Of a stretch of DNA of 64,000 bases, positions 25,532 through 40,200 are shown piece by piece. The stretch is from Balanoglossus misakiensis (Eukaryota; Hemichordata), in contig CM082584.2 of the NCBI GenBank assembly GCA_040954595.2, positions 744,001-808,000 of the forward strand. The letters are read 5' to 3'. A model generated the notes under the pieces. It was not told the DNA's origin, did no database searches, and saw only the letters and a program-made list of their open reading frames with translations. The stretch's first letter is position 1. Every line of letters begins with the position of its first letter. The position numbers and the translations under genes are program-made.

Positions 25532-28500
25532 AGCGTTCGTTAGCAACGTTGATCAAGTCAGATTTCCTACGGCATGGCTTTGCTAAAGCCCTGACACTCT
25601 AGAGCAGAAACACGCGTACAGAGACCACGTTGATCGACTAACATTTCCTTCGGCCTGGCACGGCTGATGCCCCGGCACTATATATAGGACACAGACTGGC
25701 GTAAGTTAACAACGGTAATCACGTCGGGTTTCCTACGGCCTGGCTCAGCTGAAGCCCCGGCACTCTAGAGCAGAAACAGGCGTACATTGACCACGTTGAT
25801 CAAGTCAGATTTCCTACGGCGTGACTCGGCTGGTGAACCGGCTCTATATGACACAGACTGGCGTATGTTATCAACGGTGATTACGTCGGATTTCCTACGG
25901 CCTGGTTTAGCTGAAGCCCCGGCACTTTAGAGCGGAAACACGCGTACATTGACCACGATGATCAAGGCAGATCTCCTACGGCCTGGCTCGACTAAAACCC
26001 CGGCACACCATGACAGACACTAGCGTTCGTTAGCAACGGTGAACAAGTCAGATTTCCTTCGGCCTGGCTCTGCAAAAGACCCGACACTCTAGTACAAAGA
26101 CGTTGGCTAAGTCGGGCAAACCGAAGAGGGAAAGTCACAGCGGGTCAACACTCGACATTTGTTCGGGTAGGACTGCATTATTGCCTGTCAATTTATAGAG
26201 AAAGCCCGAATTTAACCAGGGCGTTACAAACACCGACGTTAGTTGGGGGCACGGCCTGCAGTACTGACGGGTAAGCTGACATCGGCGTACCGCATATAAT
26301 ATAGGGGGGGGGGGGAAACGGAACGGTTCAATACTACATTTATTAGATATCAGCTAATTTTGGACAATCATCTAAAATCTAAATCATTTTTTCATATTTG
26401 GATATCTGATGATGTATGAAATTTCCATTATATGTAAAAATGGTGCTGATTATAAAAAATGCACTCTGAATGAACTGATTTAATACAAAATTACGTTTTA
26501 TTCGTTTTTGCACCTAAAAGGTCATTTTTAGGCAAAACATTCTTTATTTTTTTAATTCGGTGACCTGATCATATATAAAGAATGGCTTGTATGTTAAAAG
26601 TTTTTATGACTTTTAAAAGCAGTGACACTGGCGGCATTCAACACGAAAATAACAATTTTAGCCACAATTTGGTCAAAATGGAAAATTTTTCAAAATTACA
26701 AAAAATACCCTTTTCTACATTTTCGGAAATCTGATGGAGTATAGAAGGCTCTTCGTATGTATATATCGATACAAATTCCACAAAAAACCGTCTAATTTGG
26801 CTCACTGCAGACAAAATTGCGTTTTACCAAATTTTCCTTGAAAATGTCATTTTTAGAAAAAAAAATAAAAAAAACCTTTGTTCTTCGAATTTGGTGCCCC
26901 GATCATATATGACATGTTGATTGTATGTTAAAAGTTTCGACCACTCCAAAAATGCAGAGATATTGACGGAATTCAAGTAAAAATAGCCATTTTGGCCATA
27001 TTTTGACAAAAATGGTAAAATTTTAAAAAATCATAAAAAATTAACTCTTTTCTTCGTTTTCGGAAATATTATGGAGCATGAAGTGTCGTTCTCTTGTAAA
27101 AAGTGCTGCAAATTCCAGAAAAGGTGGTATAATTTGAATCACCCAAGACAAAATTACCATTTTCGCCTTTGTTTCGAAAAATTGTCTTTTTTACAAAATA
27201 AATAAGAATAAATTCTTTTCTTAGTTTCAAACGGGTAGAGATACTTCCTACACGGGTTTTCTAAAATTGAATTCCCGTTCATCAACTCAGATTTCCTACA
27301 GCATAAGTCGGCTAAAACCCTGAGACTTTAGAGCAGAAACAGTTGCACACTGGTAACGTTGAACAAGTCGATTTTTCTACGGCCTGGCTTGGCTAAATCT
27401 CCGTCACAATATGACAGACACTATCGTACGTTAGCAACGGTGATCAAGTCAGATTTTCTACGGCATGGCTTGGATAAAGCCCCGGCACTCTAGAGCAGAA
27501 ACACGCGTACAGAGACCACGTTGATCTACTCACATTTCCTTCGGCCTGGCACGGCTGATGCCCCGGCACTATATATAGGACACAGACTGGCGTAAGTTAA
27601 CAACGGTAATCACGTCGGGTTTCCTACGGCCTGGCTCAGATGAAGCCCCGGCACTCTAGAGCAGAAACAGGCGTACAGTGACCACGTTGATCAAGTCAGA
27701 TTTCCTACGGCGTGACTCGGCTGGTGCACCGGCTCTATATGACACAGACTGGCGTAAGTTATCAACGGTGATTACGTCGGATTTCCTACGGCATGGTTTA
27801 GCTGAAGCCCCGGCACTTCAGAGCGGAAACACGCGTACATTGACCACGATGATCAAGTCAGATCTCCTACGGCCTGGCTCGACTAAAACCCCGGCACACC
27901 ATGACAGACACTAGCGTTCGTTAGCAACGGTGATCAAGTCGGATTTCCTTCGGCCTGGCTCTGCAAAAGACCCGACACATTAGTACAGAGACGTTGGCTA
28001 AGTCGGGCAAACCGAAGAGGGAAAGTCACAGCGGGTCAACACTCGACATTTGTTCGGGTAGGACTGCATTATTGTCTGTCAATTTATAGAGAAAACCCGA
28101 ATTTAACCACGGCGTTTCAAACACCGACGTTAGTTGTGGGCACGGCCTGCAGTACTGATGATGGGTAAGCTGACATCGGCGTACCGCATGTAATGTAGGG
28201 GGGGGGGGACAGAACGGTTCAATACTACATTTATTAGATATCAGCTACTTTAGGACAATCATCTAAAATCTAAATCATTTTTTCATATTTGGATATCTGA
28301 TGATGTATGAAATTTCCATTATATGTAAAAATGGTGCTGATTATAAAAAATGCACTCTGAATGAGCTGATTTAATACAAAATTGCGTTTTATTCGTTTTT
28401 GCACCAAAAAGGTCATTTTTAGGGAAAACATTCTTTATTCTTTAAATTCGGTGACCTGATCATATATAAACAATTGCTTGTATGTTAAAAGTTTTAATGA

Positions 28501-31500
28501 CTTTTATAAGCAGTGACACTGGCGGCATTCAACGCGAAAATAACAATTTTAGCCACAATTCGGTCAAAATGGTAAATTTTTGAAAATTACAAAAAATACC
28601 TGTTTTCTACATTTTCGGAAATCTGATGGAGTATAGAATGCTCTTCGTATGTATATATCGATACAAATTCCACAAAAGACCGTCTAATTTGGCTCACTGC
28701 AGACAAAATTGCGTTTTACCAAATTTTCCTTGAAAATGTCATTTTTAGAAAAAAAAATAAAAAACCTTTGTCGAATTTAGTGCCTGATCATATATGACAT
28801 GTTGATTGTATGTTAAAACTTTCGACCACTCCAAAAATGCTGAGATATTGACGGAATTCAAGAAAAAATAGCCATTTTGGCCATATTTTGACAAAAATGG
28901 TAAATTTTTAAAAAATCATAAAAAAATTAACTCTTTTCTTCATTTTCGGAAATATTATAGAGCATGAAGTGTCGTTCTCTTGTAAAAAGTGCTGCAAATT
29001 CCAGAAAAGGCGGTATAATTTGAATCACCCAAGACAAAATTACCATTTTCGACTTTTTTTCGAAATATTGTTTTTTTACAAAATAAATAAGAATAAATTC
29101 TTTTCTTAGTTCCAAACGGGTAGAGATACTTTCCACACGGATTTCTAACATTGAATTCCCGTTCATCAACTCAGATTTCCTACAGCATAAGTCGGCTAAA
29201 ACCCTGAGACTTTAGAGCAGAAACAGTTGCACACTGGTAACGTTGAACAAGTCGATTTTTCTACGGCCTGGCTTGGCTAAATCTCCGTCACAATATGACA
29301 GACACTATCGTACGTTAGCAACGGTGATCAAGTCAGATTTTCTACGGCATGGCTTGGATAAAGCCCCGGCACTCTAGAGCAGAAACACGCGTACAGAGAC
29401 CACGTTGATCTACTCACATTTCCTTCGGCCTGGCACGGCTGATGCCCCGGCACTATATATAGGACACAGACTGGCGTAAGTTAACAACGGTAATCACGTC
29501 GGGTTTCCTACGGCCTGGCTCAGATGAAGCCCCGGCACTCTAGAGCAGAAACAGGCGTACAGTGACCACGTTGATCAAGTCAGATTTCCTACGGCGTGAC
29601 TCGGCTGGTGCACCGGCTCTATATGACACAGACTGGCGTAAGTTATCAACGGTGATTACGTCGGATTTCCTACGGCATGGTTTAGCTGAAGCCCCGGCAC
29701 TTCAGAGCGGAAACACGCGTACATTGACCACGATGATCAAGTCAGATCTCCTACGGCCTGGCTCGACTAAAACCCCGGCACACCATGACAGACACTAGCG
29801 TTCGTTAGCAACGGTGATCAAGTCGGATTTCCTTCGGCCTGGCTCTGCAAAAGACCCGACACATTAGTACAGAGACGTTGGCTAAGTCGGGCAAACCGAA
29901 GAGGGAAAGTCACAGCGGGTCAACACTCGACATTTGTTCGGGTAGGACTGCATTATTGTCTGTCAATTTATAGAGAAAACCCGAATTTAACCACGGCGTT
30001 TCAAACACCGACGTTAGTTGTGGGCACGGCCTGCAGTACTGATGATGGGTAAGCTGACATCGGCGTACCGCATGTAATGTAGGGGGGGGGGGGGACAGAA
30101 CGGTTCAATACTACATTTATTAGATATCAGCTACTTTAGGACAATCATCTAAAATCTAAATCATTTTTTCATATTTGGATATCTGATGATGTATGAAATT
30201 TCCATTATATGTAAAAATGGTGCTGATTATAAAAAATGCACTCTGAATGAGCTGATTTAATACAAAATTGCGTTTTATTCGTTTTTGCACCAAAAAGGTC
30301 ATTTTTAGGGAAAACATTCTTTATTCTTTAAATTCGGTGACCTGATCATATATAAACAATTGCTTGTATGTTAAAAGTTTTAATGACTTTTATAAGCAGT
30401 GACACTGGCGGCATTCAACGCGAAAATAACAATTTTAGCCACAATTCGGTCAAAATGGTAAATTTTTGAAAATTACAAAAAATACCTGTTTTCTACATTT
30501 TCGGAAATCTGATGGAGTATAGAATGCTCTTCGTATGTATATATCGATACAAATTCCACAAAAGACCGTCTAATTTGGCTCACTGCAGACAAAATTGCGT
30601 TTTACCAAATTTTCCTTGAAAATGTCATTTTTAGAAAAAAAAATAAAAAACCTTTGTCGAATTTAGTGCCTGATCATATATGACATGTTGATTGTATGTT
30701 AAAACTTTCGACCACTCCAAAAATGCTGAGATATTGACGGAATTCAAGAAAAAATAGCCATTTTGGCCATATTTTGACAAAAATGGTAAATTTTTAAAAA
30801 ATCATAAAAAAATTAACTCTTTTCTTCATTTTCGGAAATATTATAGAGCATGAAGTGTCGTTCTCTTGTAAAAAGTGCTGCAAATTCCAGAAAAGGCGGT
30901 ATAATTTGAATCACCCAAGACAAAATTACCATTTTCGACTTTTTTTCGAAATATTGTTTTTTTACAAAATAAATAAGAATAAATTCTTTTCTTAGTTCCA
31001 AACGGGTAGAGATACTTTCCACACGGATTTCTAACATTGAATTCCCGTTCATCAACTCAGATTTCCTACAAGTCGGCTAAAACCCTGACACTCTAGAACA
31101 GAAACAGTTGCACACTGGTAACGTTGAACAAGTCGATTTTTCTACGGCCTGGCTCGGCTAAATCTCCGTCACAATATGACAGACACTAGCGTAGGTTAGC
31201 AACGGTGATCAAGTCAGATTTTCTACGGCATGGCTTGGATAAAGCCCCGGCACTCCAGAGCAGAAACACGCGTACAGAGACCACGTTGATCAAGTCTGAT
31301 CTCCTACGGCTTGGTTCGACTAAAACCCCGGCACACTATGACAGACACTAGCGTTCGTTAGCAACGGTGATCAAGTCAGATTTTCTACGACATGGCTTGG
31401 CTAAAGCCCTGGCACTCTAGAGCAGAAACACGCGTACAGAGACCACGTTGATCTATTCACATTTCCTTCGGCCTGGCACGGCTGATGCCCCGGCACTATA

Positions 31501-31757
31501 TATAGGACACAAACTGGCGTAAGTTAACAACGGTAATCACGTCGGGTTTCCTACGGCCTGGCTCAGCTGAAGCCCCGGCTCTCTAGAGCAGAAACAGGCG
31601 TACATTGACCACGTTGATCAAGTAAGATTTCCTACGGCGTGACTCGGCTGGTACACCGGCTCTATATGACACAGACTGGCGTAAGTTATCAACGGTGATT
31701 ACGTCAGATTTCCTACGGCCTGGTTTAGCTGAAGCCCCGGCACTTTAGAGCGGAAAC

Positions 31758-32752
31758 ATGTAGAAAACAGGTATTTTTTGTAATTTTCAAAAATTTTCCA
31801 TTTTGACCGAATTGTGGCTAAAATTGTTATTTTCGTGTTGAATGCCGCCAGTGTCACTGCTTTTAAAAGTCATAAAAACTTTTAACATACAAGCAATTGT
31901 TTATATATGATAAGGTCACCGTATTAAAAAAATAAAGAATGTTTTGACTAAAAATGACCTTTTTGGTGCAAAAACGAATAAAACGCAATTTTGTATTAAA
32001 TCAGCTCATTCAGAGTGCATTTTTTATAATCAGCACCATTTTTACATATAATGGAAATTTCATACATCATCAGATATCCAAATATGAAAAAATGATTTAG
32101 ATTTTAGATGATTGTCCAAAAGTAGCTGATATCTAATAAATGTAGTATTGAACCGTTCTGTCCCCCCCCCCCCTACATTACATGCGGTACGCCGATGTCA
32201 GCTTACCCATCAGTACTGCAGGCCGTGCCCACAACTAACGTCGGTGTTTGAAACGCCCTGGTTAAATTCGGGCTTTCTCTATAAATTGACAGGCAATAAT
32301 GTAGTCCTACCGGAACAAATGTCGAGTGTTGACCCGCTGTGACTTTCCCTCTTCGGTTTGCAAGACTTAGCCAACGTCTTTGTACTAGAGTGTCGGGTCT
32401 TTTGCAGAGCCAGGCCGAAGGAAATCCGACTTGATCACCGTTGCTAACGAACGCTAGTGTCTGTCATGGTGTGCCGGGGTTTTAGTCGAGCCAGGCCGTA
32501 GGAGATCTGACTTGATCATCGTGGTCAATGTACGCGTGTTTCCGCTCTAAAGTGCCGGGGCTTCAGCTAAACCAGGCCGTAGGAAATCCGACGTAATCAC
32601 CGTTGATAACTTACGCCAGTCTGTGTCATATAGAGCCGGTGTACCAGCCGAGTCACGCCGTAGGAAATCTTACTTGATCAACGTGGTCAATGTACGCCTG
32701 TTTCTGCTCTAGAGAGCCGGGGCTTCAGCTGAGCCAGGCCGTAGGAAACCCG
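31758..32752 (+). repeat. Forward-oriented SatA island inside the inverted array
   Basis: At 31757/31758 inverted subrepeat sequence (GAGCGGAAAC) switches to forward AT-rich sequence (ATGTAGAAAACAGG). The island runs through AT block, C run (12-13 C at 32162), leader and subrepeats until about 32752, where GGAAACCCGA meets inverted TTTTTCTACGGCC. Both joins show a few bases of shared sequence (AAAC/ATG-like; CGA), so microhomology-mediated joining or template switching is likely. Confidence 0.85.
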
Positions 32753-35700
32753 ATTTTTCTACGGCCTGGCTCGGCTAAATCTCGTCACAATATGACAGAC
32801 ACTAGCGTACGTTAGCAACGGTGATCAAGTCAGATTTTCAACGGCATGGGTTGGATAAAGCCCCGGCACTCTAGAGCAGAAACACGCGTACAGAGACCAC
32901 GTTGATCAAGTCTGATCTCCTACGGCTTGGCTCGACTAAAACCCCGGCACACTATGACAGACACTAGCGTTCGTTAGCAACGTTGATCAAGTCAGATTTC
33001 CTACGGCATGGCTTGGCTAAAGCCCTGGCACTCTAGAGCAGAAACACGCGTACAGAGACCACGTTGATCTACTCACATTTCCTTCGGCCTGGCACGGCTG
33101 ATGCCCCGGCACTATATATAGGACACAAACTGGCGTAAGTTAACAACGGTAATCACGTCGGGTTTCCTACGGCCTGGCTCAGCTGAAGCCCCGGCACTCT
33201 AGAGCAGAAACAGGCGTACATTGACCACGTTGATCAAGTCAGATTTCCTACGGCGTGACTCGGCTGGTGCACCGGCTCTATATGACACAGACTGGCGTAA
33301 GTTATCAACGGTGATTACGTCGGATTTCCTACGGCCTGGTTTAGCTGAAGCCCCGGCACTTTAGAGCGGAAACACGCGTACATTGACCACGATGATCAAG
33401 TCAGATCTCCTACGGCCTGGCTCGACTAAAACCCCGGCACACCATGACAGACACTAGCGTTCGTTAGCAACGGTGATCAAGTCGGATTTCCTTCGGCCTG
33501 GCTCTGCAAAAGACCCGACACTCTAGTACAAAGACGTTGGAAGAGGGAAGAGGGAAAGTCGCAGCGGGTCAACACTCGACATTTGTTCCGGTAGGACTGC
33601 ATTATTGCCTGTCGATTTATAGAGAGAGCCCGAATTTAACCAGGGCGTTTCAAACACCGACGTTTGTTGGGGGCACGGCCTACAGTACTGCCGGGTAAGC
33701 TGACATCGGCGTACCGCATATAATGTAAGGGGGGGGGGGGACAGAACGGTTCAATACTACATTTATTAGATATCAGCTAATTTTGGACAATCATCTAAAA
33801 TCTAAATCATTTTTTCATATTTGGATATCTGATGATGTATGAAATTTCCATTATATGTAAAAATGGTGCTTATTATAAAACATGCACTCTGAATGAACTG
33901 ATTTAATACAAGATTGCGTTTTATTCGTTTTTGCACCAAAAAGGTCATTTTTAGGCAAAACATTCTTTATATTTTTAATTCGGTGACCTGATCATATATA
34001 AACAATTGCTTGTGTGTTAAAAGTTTTTATGGCTTTTAAAAGCAGTGACACTGGCGGCATTCATCACGAAAATAACAATTTTAGCCACAATTTGGTCAAA
34101 ATGGTAAATTTTTGAAAATTACAAAAAATACCTGTTTTCTACATTTTCGGAAATCTGATGGAGTATAGAATGCTCTTCGTATGTATATATCGATACAAAT
34201 TCCACAAAAGACCGTCTAATTTGGCTCACTGCAGACAAAATTGCGTTTTACCAAATTTTCCTTGAAAATGTCATTTTTAGAAAAAAAAATAAAAAAACCT
34301 TTATTCTTCGAATTTGGTGCCCTGATCATATATGACATGTTGATTGTATGTTAAAACTCTCGACCACTCCAAAAATGCAGAGATATTGACGGAATTCAAG
34401 AAAAATAGCCATTTTGGCCATATTTTGACAAAAATGGTAAATTTTTGAAAAAGCATAAAAAATTAACTCTTTTCTTCATTTTCGGAAATATTATGGAGCA
34501 TGAAGTGTCGTTCTCTTGTAAAAAGTGCTGCAAATTCCAGAAAAGGCGGTATAATTTGAATCACCCAAGACAAAATTGCAATTTTTCGACTTTTTTTCGA
34601 AAAATTGTCTTTTTTACAAAATAAATAAGAATAAATTCTTTTCTTAGTTTCAAACGGGTAGAGATACTTTCCACACAGGTTTTCTAACATTGAATTCCCG
34701 TTCATCAACTCAGATTTCCTACAGCATAAGTCGGCTAAAACCCTGACACTCTAGAGCAGAAACAGTTGCACACTGGTAACGTTGAACAAGTCGATTTTTC
34801 TACGGCCTGGCTCGGCTAAATCTCCGTCACAATATGACAGACACTAGCGTACGTTAGCAACGGTGATCAAGTCAGATTTTCTACGGCATGGGTTGGATAA
34901 AGCCCCGGCACTCTAGAGCAGAAACACGCGTACAGAGACCACGTTGATCAAGTCTGATCTCCTACGGCTTGGCTCGACTAAAACCCCGGCACACTATGAC
35001 AGACATTAGCGTTCGTTAGCAACGTTGATCAAGTCAGATTTCCTACGGCATGGCTTGGCTAAAGCCCTGGCACTCTAGAGCAGAAACACGCGTACAGACA
35101 CCACGTTGATCTACTCACATTTCCTTCGGCCTGGCACGGCTGATGCCCCGGCACTATATATAGGACACAAACTGGCGTAAGTTAACAACGGTAATCACGT
35201 CGGGTTTCCCACGGCCTGGCTCAGCTGAAGCCCCGGCATTCTAGAGCAGAAACAGGCGTACATTGACCACGTTGATCAAGTAAGATTTCCTACGGCGTGA
35301 TTCGGCTGGTGCACCGGCTCTATATGACACAGACTGGCGTAAGTTATCAACGGTGATTACGTCGGATTTCCTACGGCATGGTTTAGCTGAAGCCCCGGCA
35401 CTTTAGAGCGGAAACACGCGTACATTGACCACGATGATCAAGTCAGATCTCCTACGGCCTGGCTCGACTAAAACCCCGGCACACCATGACAGACACTAGC
35501 GTTCGTTAGCAACGGTGATCAAGTCTGATTTCCTTCGGCCTGGCTCTGCAAAAGACCCGACACATTAGTACAAAGACGTTGGCTAAGTCGGGCAAACCGA
35601 AGAGGGAAAGTCACAGCGGGTCAACACTCGACATTTGTTCGGGTAGGACTGCATTATTGCCTGTCAATTTATAGAGAAAGCCCGAATTTAACCAGGGCGT

Positions 35701-37060
35701 TTCAAACACCGACATTATTTGGGGGCACGGCCTGCAGTACTGCCGGGTAAGCTGACATCGGCGTACCGCATATAATGTAGGGGGGGGGGGGACAGAACGG
35801 TTCAATACTACATTTATTAGATATCAGCTAATTTTGGACAATCATCTAAAATCTAAATCATTTTTTCATATTTGGATATCTGATGATGTATGAAATTTCC
35901 AATATATGTAAAAATGGTGCTGATTATAAAAAATGCACTCTGAATGAGCTGATTTAATACAAAATTGCGTTTTATTCGTTTTTGCACCAAAAAGGTCATT
36001 TTTAGGCAAAACATTCTTTATTTTTTTAATTCGGTGGCCTGATCATATATAAGCAATTGCTTGCATGTTAAAAGTTTTTATGACATTTAAGAGCAGTGAC
36101 ACTGGCGGCATTCAACACGAAAATAACAATTTAACCACAATTTGGTCAAAATGGTAAATTTTTGAAAATTACAAAAAATACCTGTTTTCTACATTTTCGG
36201 AAATCTGATGGAGTATAGAATGCTCTTCGTATATATATATCACAAATTCCACAAAAGACCGTCTAATTTGGCTCACTGCAGACAAAATTGCGTTTTACCA
36301 AATTTTTCTTGAAAATGTCATTTTTAGAAAAATAAAATAAAAAAACCTTCGTTCTTCGAATTTGGTGCCCTGATCATATATGACATGTTGATTGTATGTT
36401 AAAACTTTCGACCACTCCAAAAATGCAGAGATATTGACGGAATTCAAGAAAAAATAGCCATTTTGGCCATATTTTGACAAAATGGTACATTTTTAAAAAA
36501 ATCATAAAAAATAAACTCTTTTCTTCATTTTCGGAAATATTATGGAGCATGAAGTGTCGTTCTCTTGTAAAAAGTGCTGCAAATTCCAGAAAATGTGGTA
36601 TAATTTGAATCACCCAAGACAAAATTACCATTTTCGACTTGTTTTCGAAAAATTGTCTTTTTTAAAAAATAAATAAGAATAAATTCTTTTCTTAGTTTCA
36701 AACGGGTAGAGATACTTTCCACACGGGTTTTCTAACATTGAATTCCCGTTCATCAACTCAGATTTCCTACAGCATAAGTCGGCTAAAACCCTGACACTCT
36801 AGAGCAGAAACAGTTGCACACTGATAACGTTGAACAAGTCGATTTTTCTACGGCCTGGCTCGGCTAAATCTCGTCACAATATGACAGACACTAGCGTACG
36901 TTAGCAACGGTGATCAAGTCAGATTTTCAACGGCATGGGTTGGATAAAGCCCCGGCACTCTAGAGCAGAAACACGCGTACAGAGACCACGTTGATCAAGT
37001 CTGATCTCCTACGGCTTGGCTCGACTAAAACCCCGGCACACTATGACAGACACTAGCGTT

Positions 37061-37242
37061 ATTATTATTATTATTATTAAGAATTGTTTAAAATGCGCTA
37101 CACATACGTCTCAGCGCATTGTGCTAAAACAGTAGATTAAAAAATACAAGGCTGGTAAAAATAGTTAAAAGGACACAATCGAACACGTTACACATAAAAC
37201 CGAGTAAAAAGGTATGTTTTCAAATTACGCTTAAAAATATTG
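37061..37242 (-). mobile_element. SINE-like retroposon insertion in SatA, copy 2
   Basis: This is the same insert as at 25346-25531, at the same satellite position and with the same AGCGTT flanks (37055-37060 and 37243-37248). It differs by a 5-bp deletion (GCATTGTGC then TAAAACAG, lacking CACAG) and one extra A in AGTTAAAAGG. Identical insertion sites mean the two copies arose by duplication of the surrounding satellite, not by two retroposition events. Confidence 0.78.
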
Positions 37243-40200
37243 AGCGTTCGTTAGCAACGTTGATCAAGTCAGATTTCCTACGGCATGGCTTTGCTAAAGC
37301 CCTGACACTCTAGAGCAGAAACACGCGTACAGAGACCACGTTGATCGACTAACATTTCCTTCGGCCTGGCACGGCTGATGCCCCGGCACTATATATAGGA
37401 CACAGACTGGCGTAAGTTAACAACGGTAATCACGTCGGGTTTCCTACGGCCTGGCTCAGCTGAAGCCCCGGCACTCTAGAGCAGAAACAGGCGTACATTG
37501 ACCACGTTGATCAAGTCAGATTTCCTACGGCGTGACTCGGCTGGTGAACCGGCTCTATATGACACAGACTGGCGTAAGTTATCAACGGTGATTACGTCGG
37601 ATTTCCTACGGCCTGGTTTAGCTGAAGCCCCGGCACTTTAGAGCGGAAACACGCGTACATTGACCACGATGATCAAGGCAGATCTCCTACGGCCTGGCTC
37701 GACTAAAACCCCGGCACACCATGACAGACACTAGCGTTCGTTAGCAACGGTGATCAAGTCGGATTTCCTTCGGCCTGGCTCTGCAAAAGACCCGACACTC
37801 TAGTACAAAGACGTTGGCTAAGTCGGGCAAACCGAAGAGGGAAAGTCACAGCGGGTCAACACTCGACATTTGTTCGGGTAGGACTGCATTATTGCCTGTC
37901 AATTTATAGAGAAAGCCCGAATTTAACCAGGGCGTTACAAACACCGACGTTAGTTGGGGGCACGGCCTGCAGTACTGACGGGTAAGCTGACATCGGCGTA
38001 CCGCATATAATATAGGGGGGGGGGGAACAGAACGGTTCAATACTACATTTATTAGATATCAGCTAATTTTGGACAATCATCTAAAATCTAAATCATTTTT
38101 TCATATTTGGATATCTGATGATGTATGAAATTTCCATTATATGTAAAAATGGTGCTGATTATAAAAAATGCACTCTGAATGAACTGATTTAATACAAAAT
38201 TACGTTTTATTCGTTTTTGCACCTAAAAGGTCATTTTTAGGCAAAACATTCTTTATTTTTTTAATTCGGTGACCTGATCATATATAAAGAATGGCTTGTA
38301 TGTTAAAAGTTTTTATGACTTTTAAAAGCAGTGACACTGGCGGCATTCAACACGAAAATAACAATTTTAGCCACAATTTGGTCAAAATGGAAAATTTTTC
38401 AAAATTACAAAAAATACCCTTTTCTACATTTTCGGAAATCTGATGGAGTATAGAAGGCTCTTCGTATGTATATATCGATACAAATTCCACAAAAAACCGT
38501 CTAATTTGGCTCACTGCAGACAAAATTGCGTTTTACCAAATTTTCCTTGAAAATGTCATTTTTAGAAAAAAAAATAAAAAAAAACCTTTGTTCTTCGAAT
38601 TTGGTGCCCCGATCATATATGACATGTTGATTGTATGTTAAAAGTTTCGACCACTCCAAAAATGCAGAGATATTGACGGAATTCAAGAAAAAATAGCCAT
38701 TTTGGCCATATTTTGACAAAAATGGTAAAATTTTAAAAAATCATAAAAAATTAACTCTTTTCTTCATTTTCGGAAATATTATGGAGCATGAAGTGTCGTT
38801 CTCTTGTAAAAAGTGCTGCAAATTCCAGAAAAGGTGGTATAATTTGAATCACCCAAGACAAAATTACCATTTTCGCCTTTGTTTCGAAAAATTGTCTTTT
38901 TTACAAAATAAATAAGAATAAATTCTTTTCTTAGTTTCAAACGGGTAGAGATACTTCCTACACGGGTTTTCTAACATTGAATTCCCGTTCATCAACTCAG
39001 ATTTCCTACAGCATAAGTCGGCTAAAACCCTGAGACTTTAGAGCAGAAACAGTTGCACACTGGTAACGTTGAACAAGTCGATTTTTCTACGGCCTGGCTT
39101 GGCTAAATCTCCGTCACAATATGACAGACACTATCGTACGTTAGCAACGGTGATCAAGTCAGATTTTCTACGGCATGGCTTGGATAAAGCCCCGGCACTC
39201 TAGAGCAGAAACACGCGTACAGAGACCACGTTGATCTACTCACATTTCCTTCGGCCTGGCACGGCTGATGCCCCGGCACTATATATAGGACACAGACTGG
39301 CGTAAGTTAACAACGGTTATCACGTCGGGTTTCCTACGGCCTGGCTCAGATGAAGCCCCGGCACTCTAGAGCAGAAACAGGCGTACAGTGACCACGTTGA
39401 TCAAGTCAGATTTCCTTCGGCGTGACTCGGCTGGTGCACCGGCTCTATATGACACAGACTGGCGTAAGTTATCAACGGTGATTACGTCGGATTTCCTACG
39501 GCATGGTTTAGCTGAAGCCACGGCACTTCAGAGCGGAAACACGCGTACATTGACCACGATGATCAAGTCAGATCTCCTACGGCCTGGCTCGACTAAAACC
39601 CCGGCACACCATGACAGACACTAGCGTTCGTTAGCAACGGTGATCAAGTCGGATTTCCTTCGGCCTGGCTCTGCAAAAGACCCGACACATTAGTACAGAG
39701 ACGTTGGCTAAGTCGGGCAAACCGAAGAGGGAAAGTCACAGCGGGTCAACACTCGACATTTGTTCGGGTAGGACTGCATTATTGCCTGTCAATTTATAGA
39801 GAAAACCCGAATTTAACCAGGGCGTTTCAAACACCGACGTTATTTGGGGGCACGGCCTGCAGTACTGCCGGGTAAGCTGACATCGGCGTACCGCATATAA
39901 TGTAGGGGGGGGGGGGGACAGAACGGTTCAATACTACATTTATTAGATATCAGCTAATTTTGGACAATCATCTAAAATCTAAATCATTTTTTCATATTTG
40001 GATATCTGATGATGTATGAAATTTCCAATATATGTAAAAATGGTGCTGATTATAAAAAATGCACTCTGAATGAGCTGATTTAATACAAAATTGCGTTTTA
40101 TTCGTTTTTGCACCAAAAAGGTCATTTTTAGGCAAAACATTCTTTATTTTTTTAATTCGGTGACCTGATCATATATAAGCAATTGCTTGCATGTTAAAAG

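Larger units (their letters stand above)
18893..31757 (-). repeat. SatA satellite array, inverted units
   Basis: The same satellite is read on the - strand. The inverted anchor CATTGAATTCCC has its CCC at 20931, 22975, 25030, 27274, 29158 and 31044, giving spacings of 2044, 2055, 2244, 1884 and 1886 bp. The 2244-bp unit is long because of a 186-bp SINE-like insertion. The two ~1885-bp units (27.3-29.2 and 29.2-31.0 kb) are nearly identical to each other, a recent tandem duplication. No gene is seen. Confidence 0.96.
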
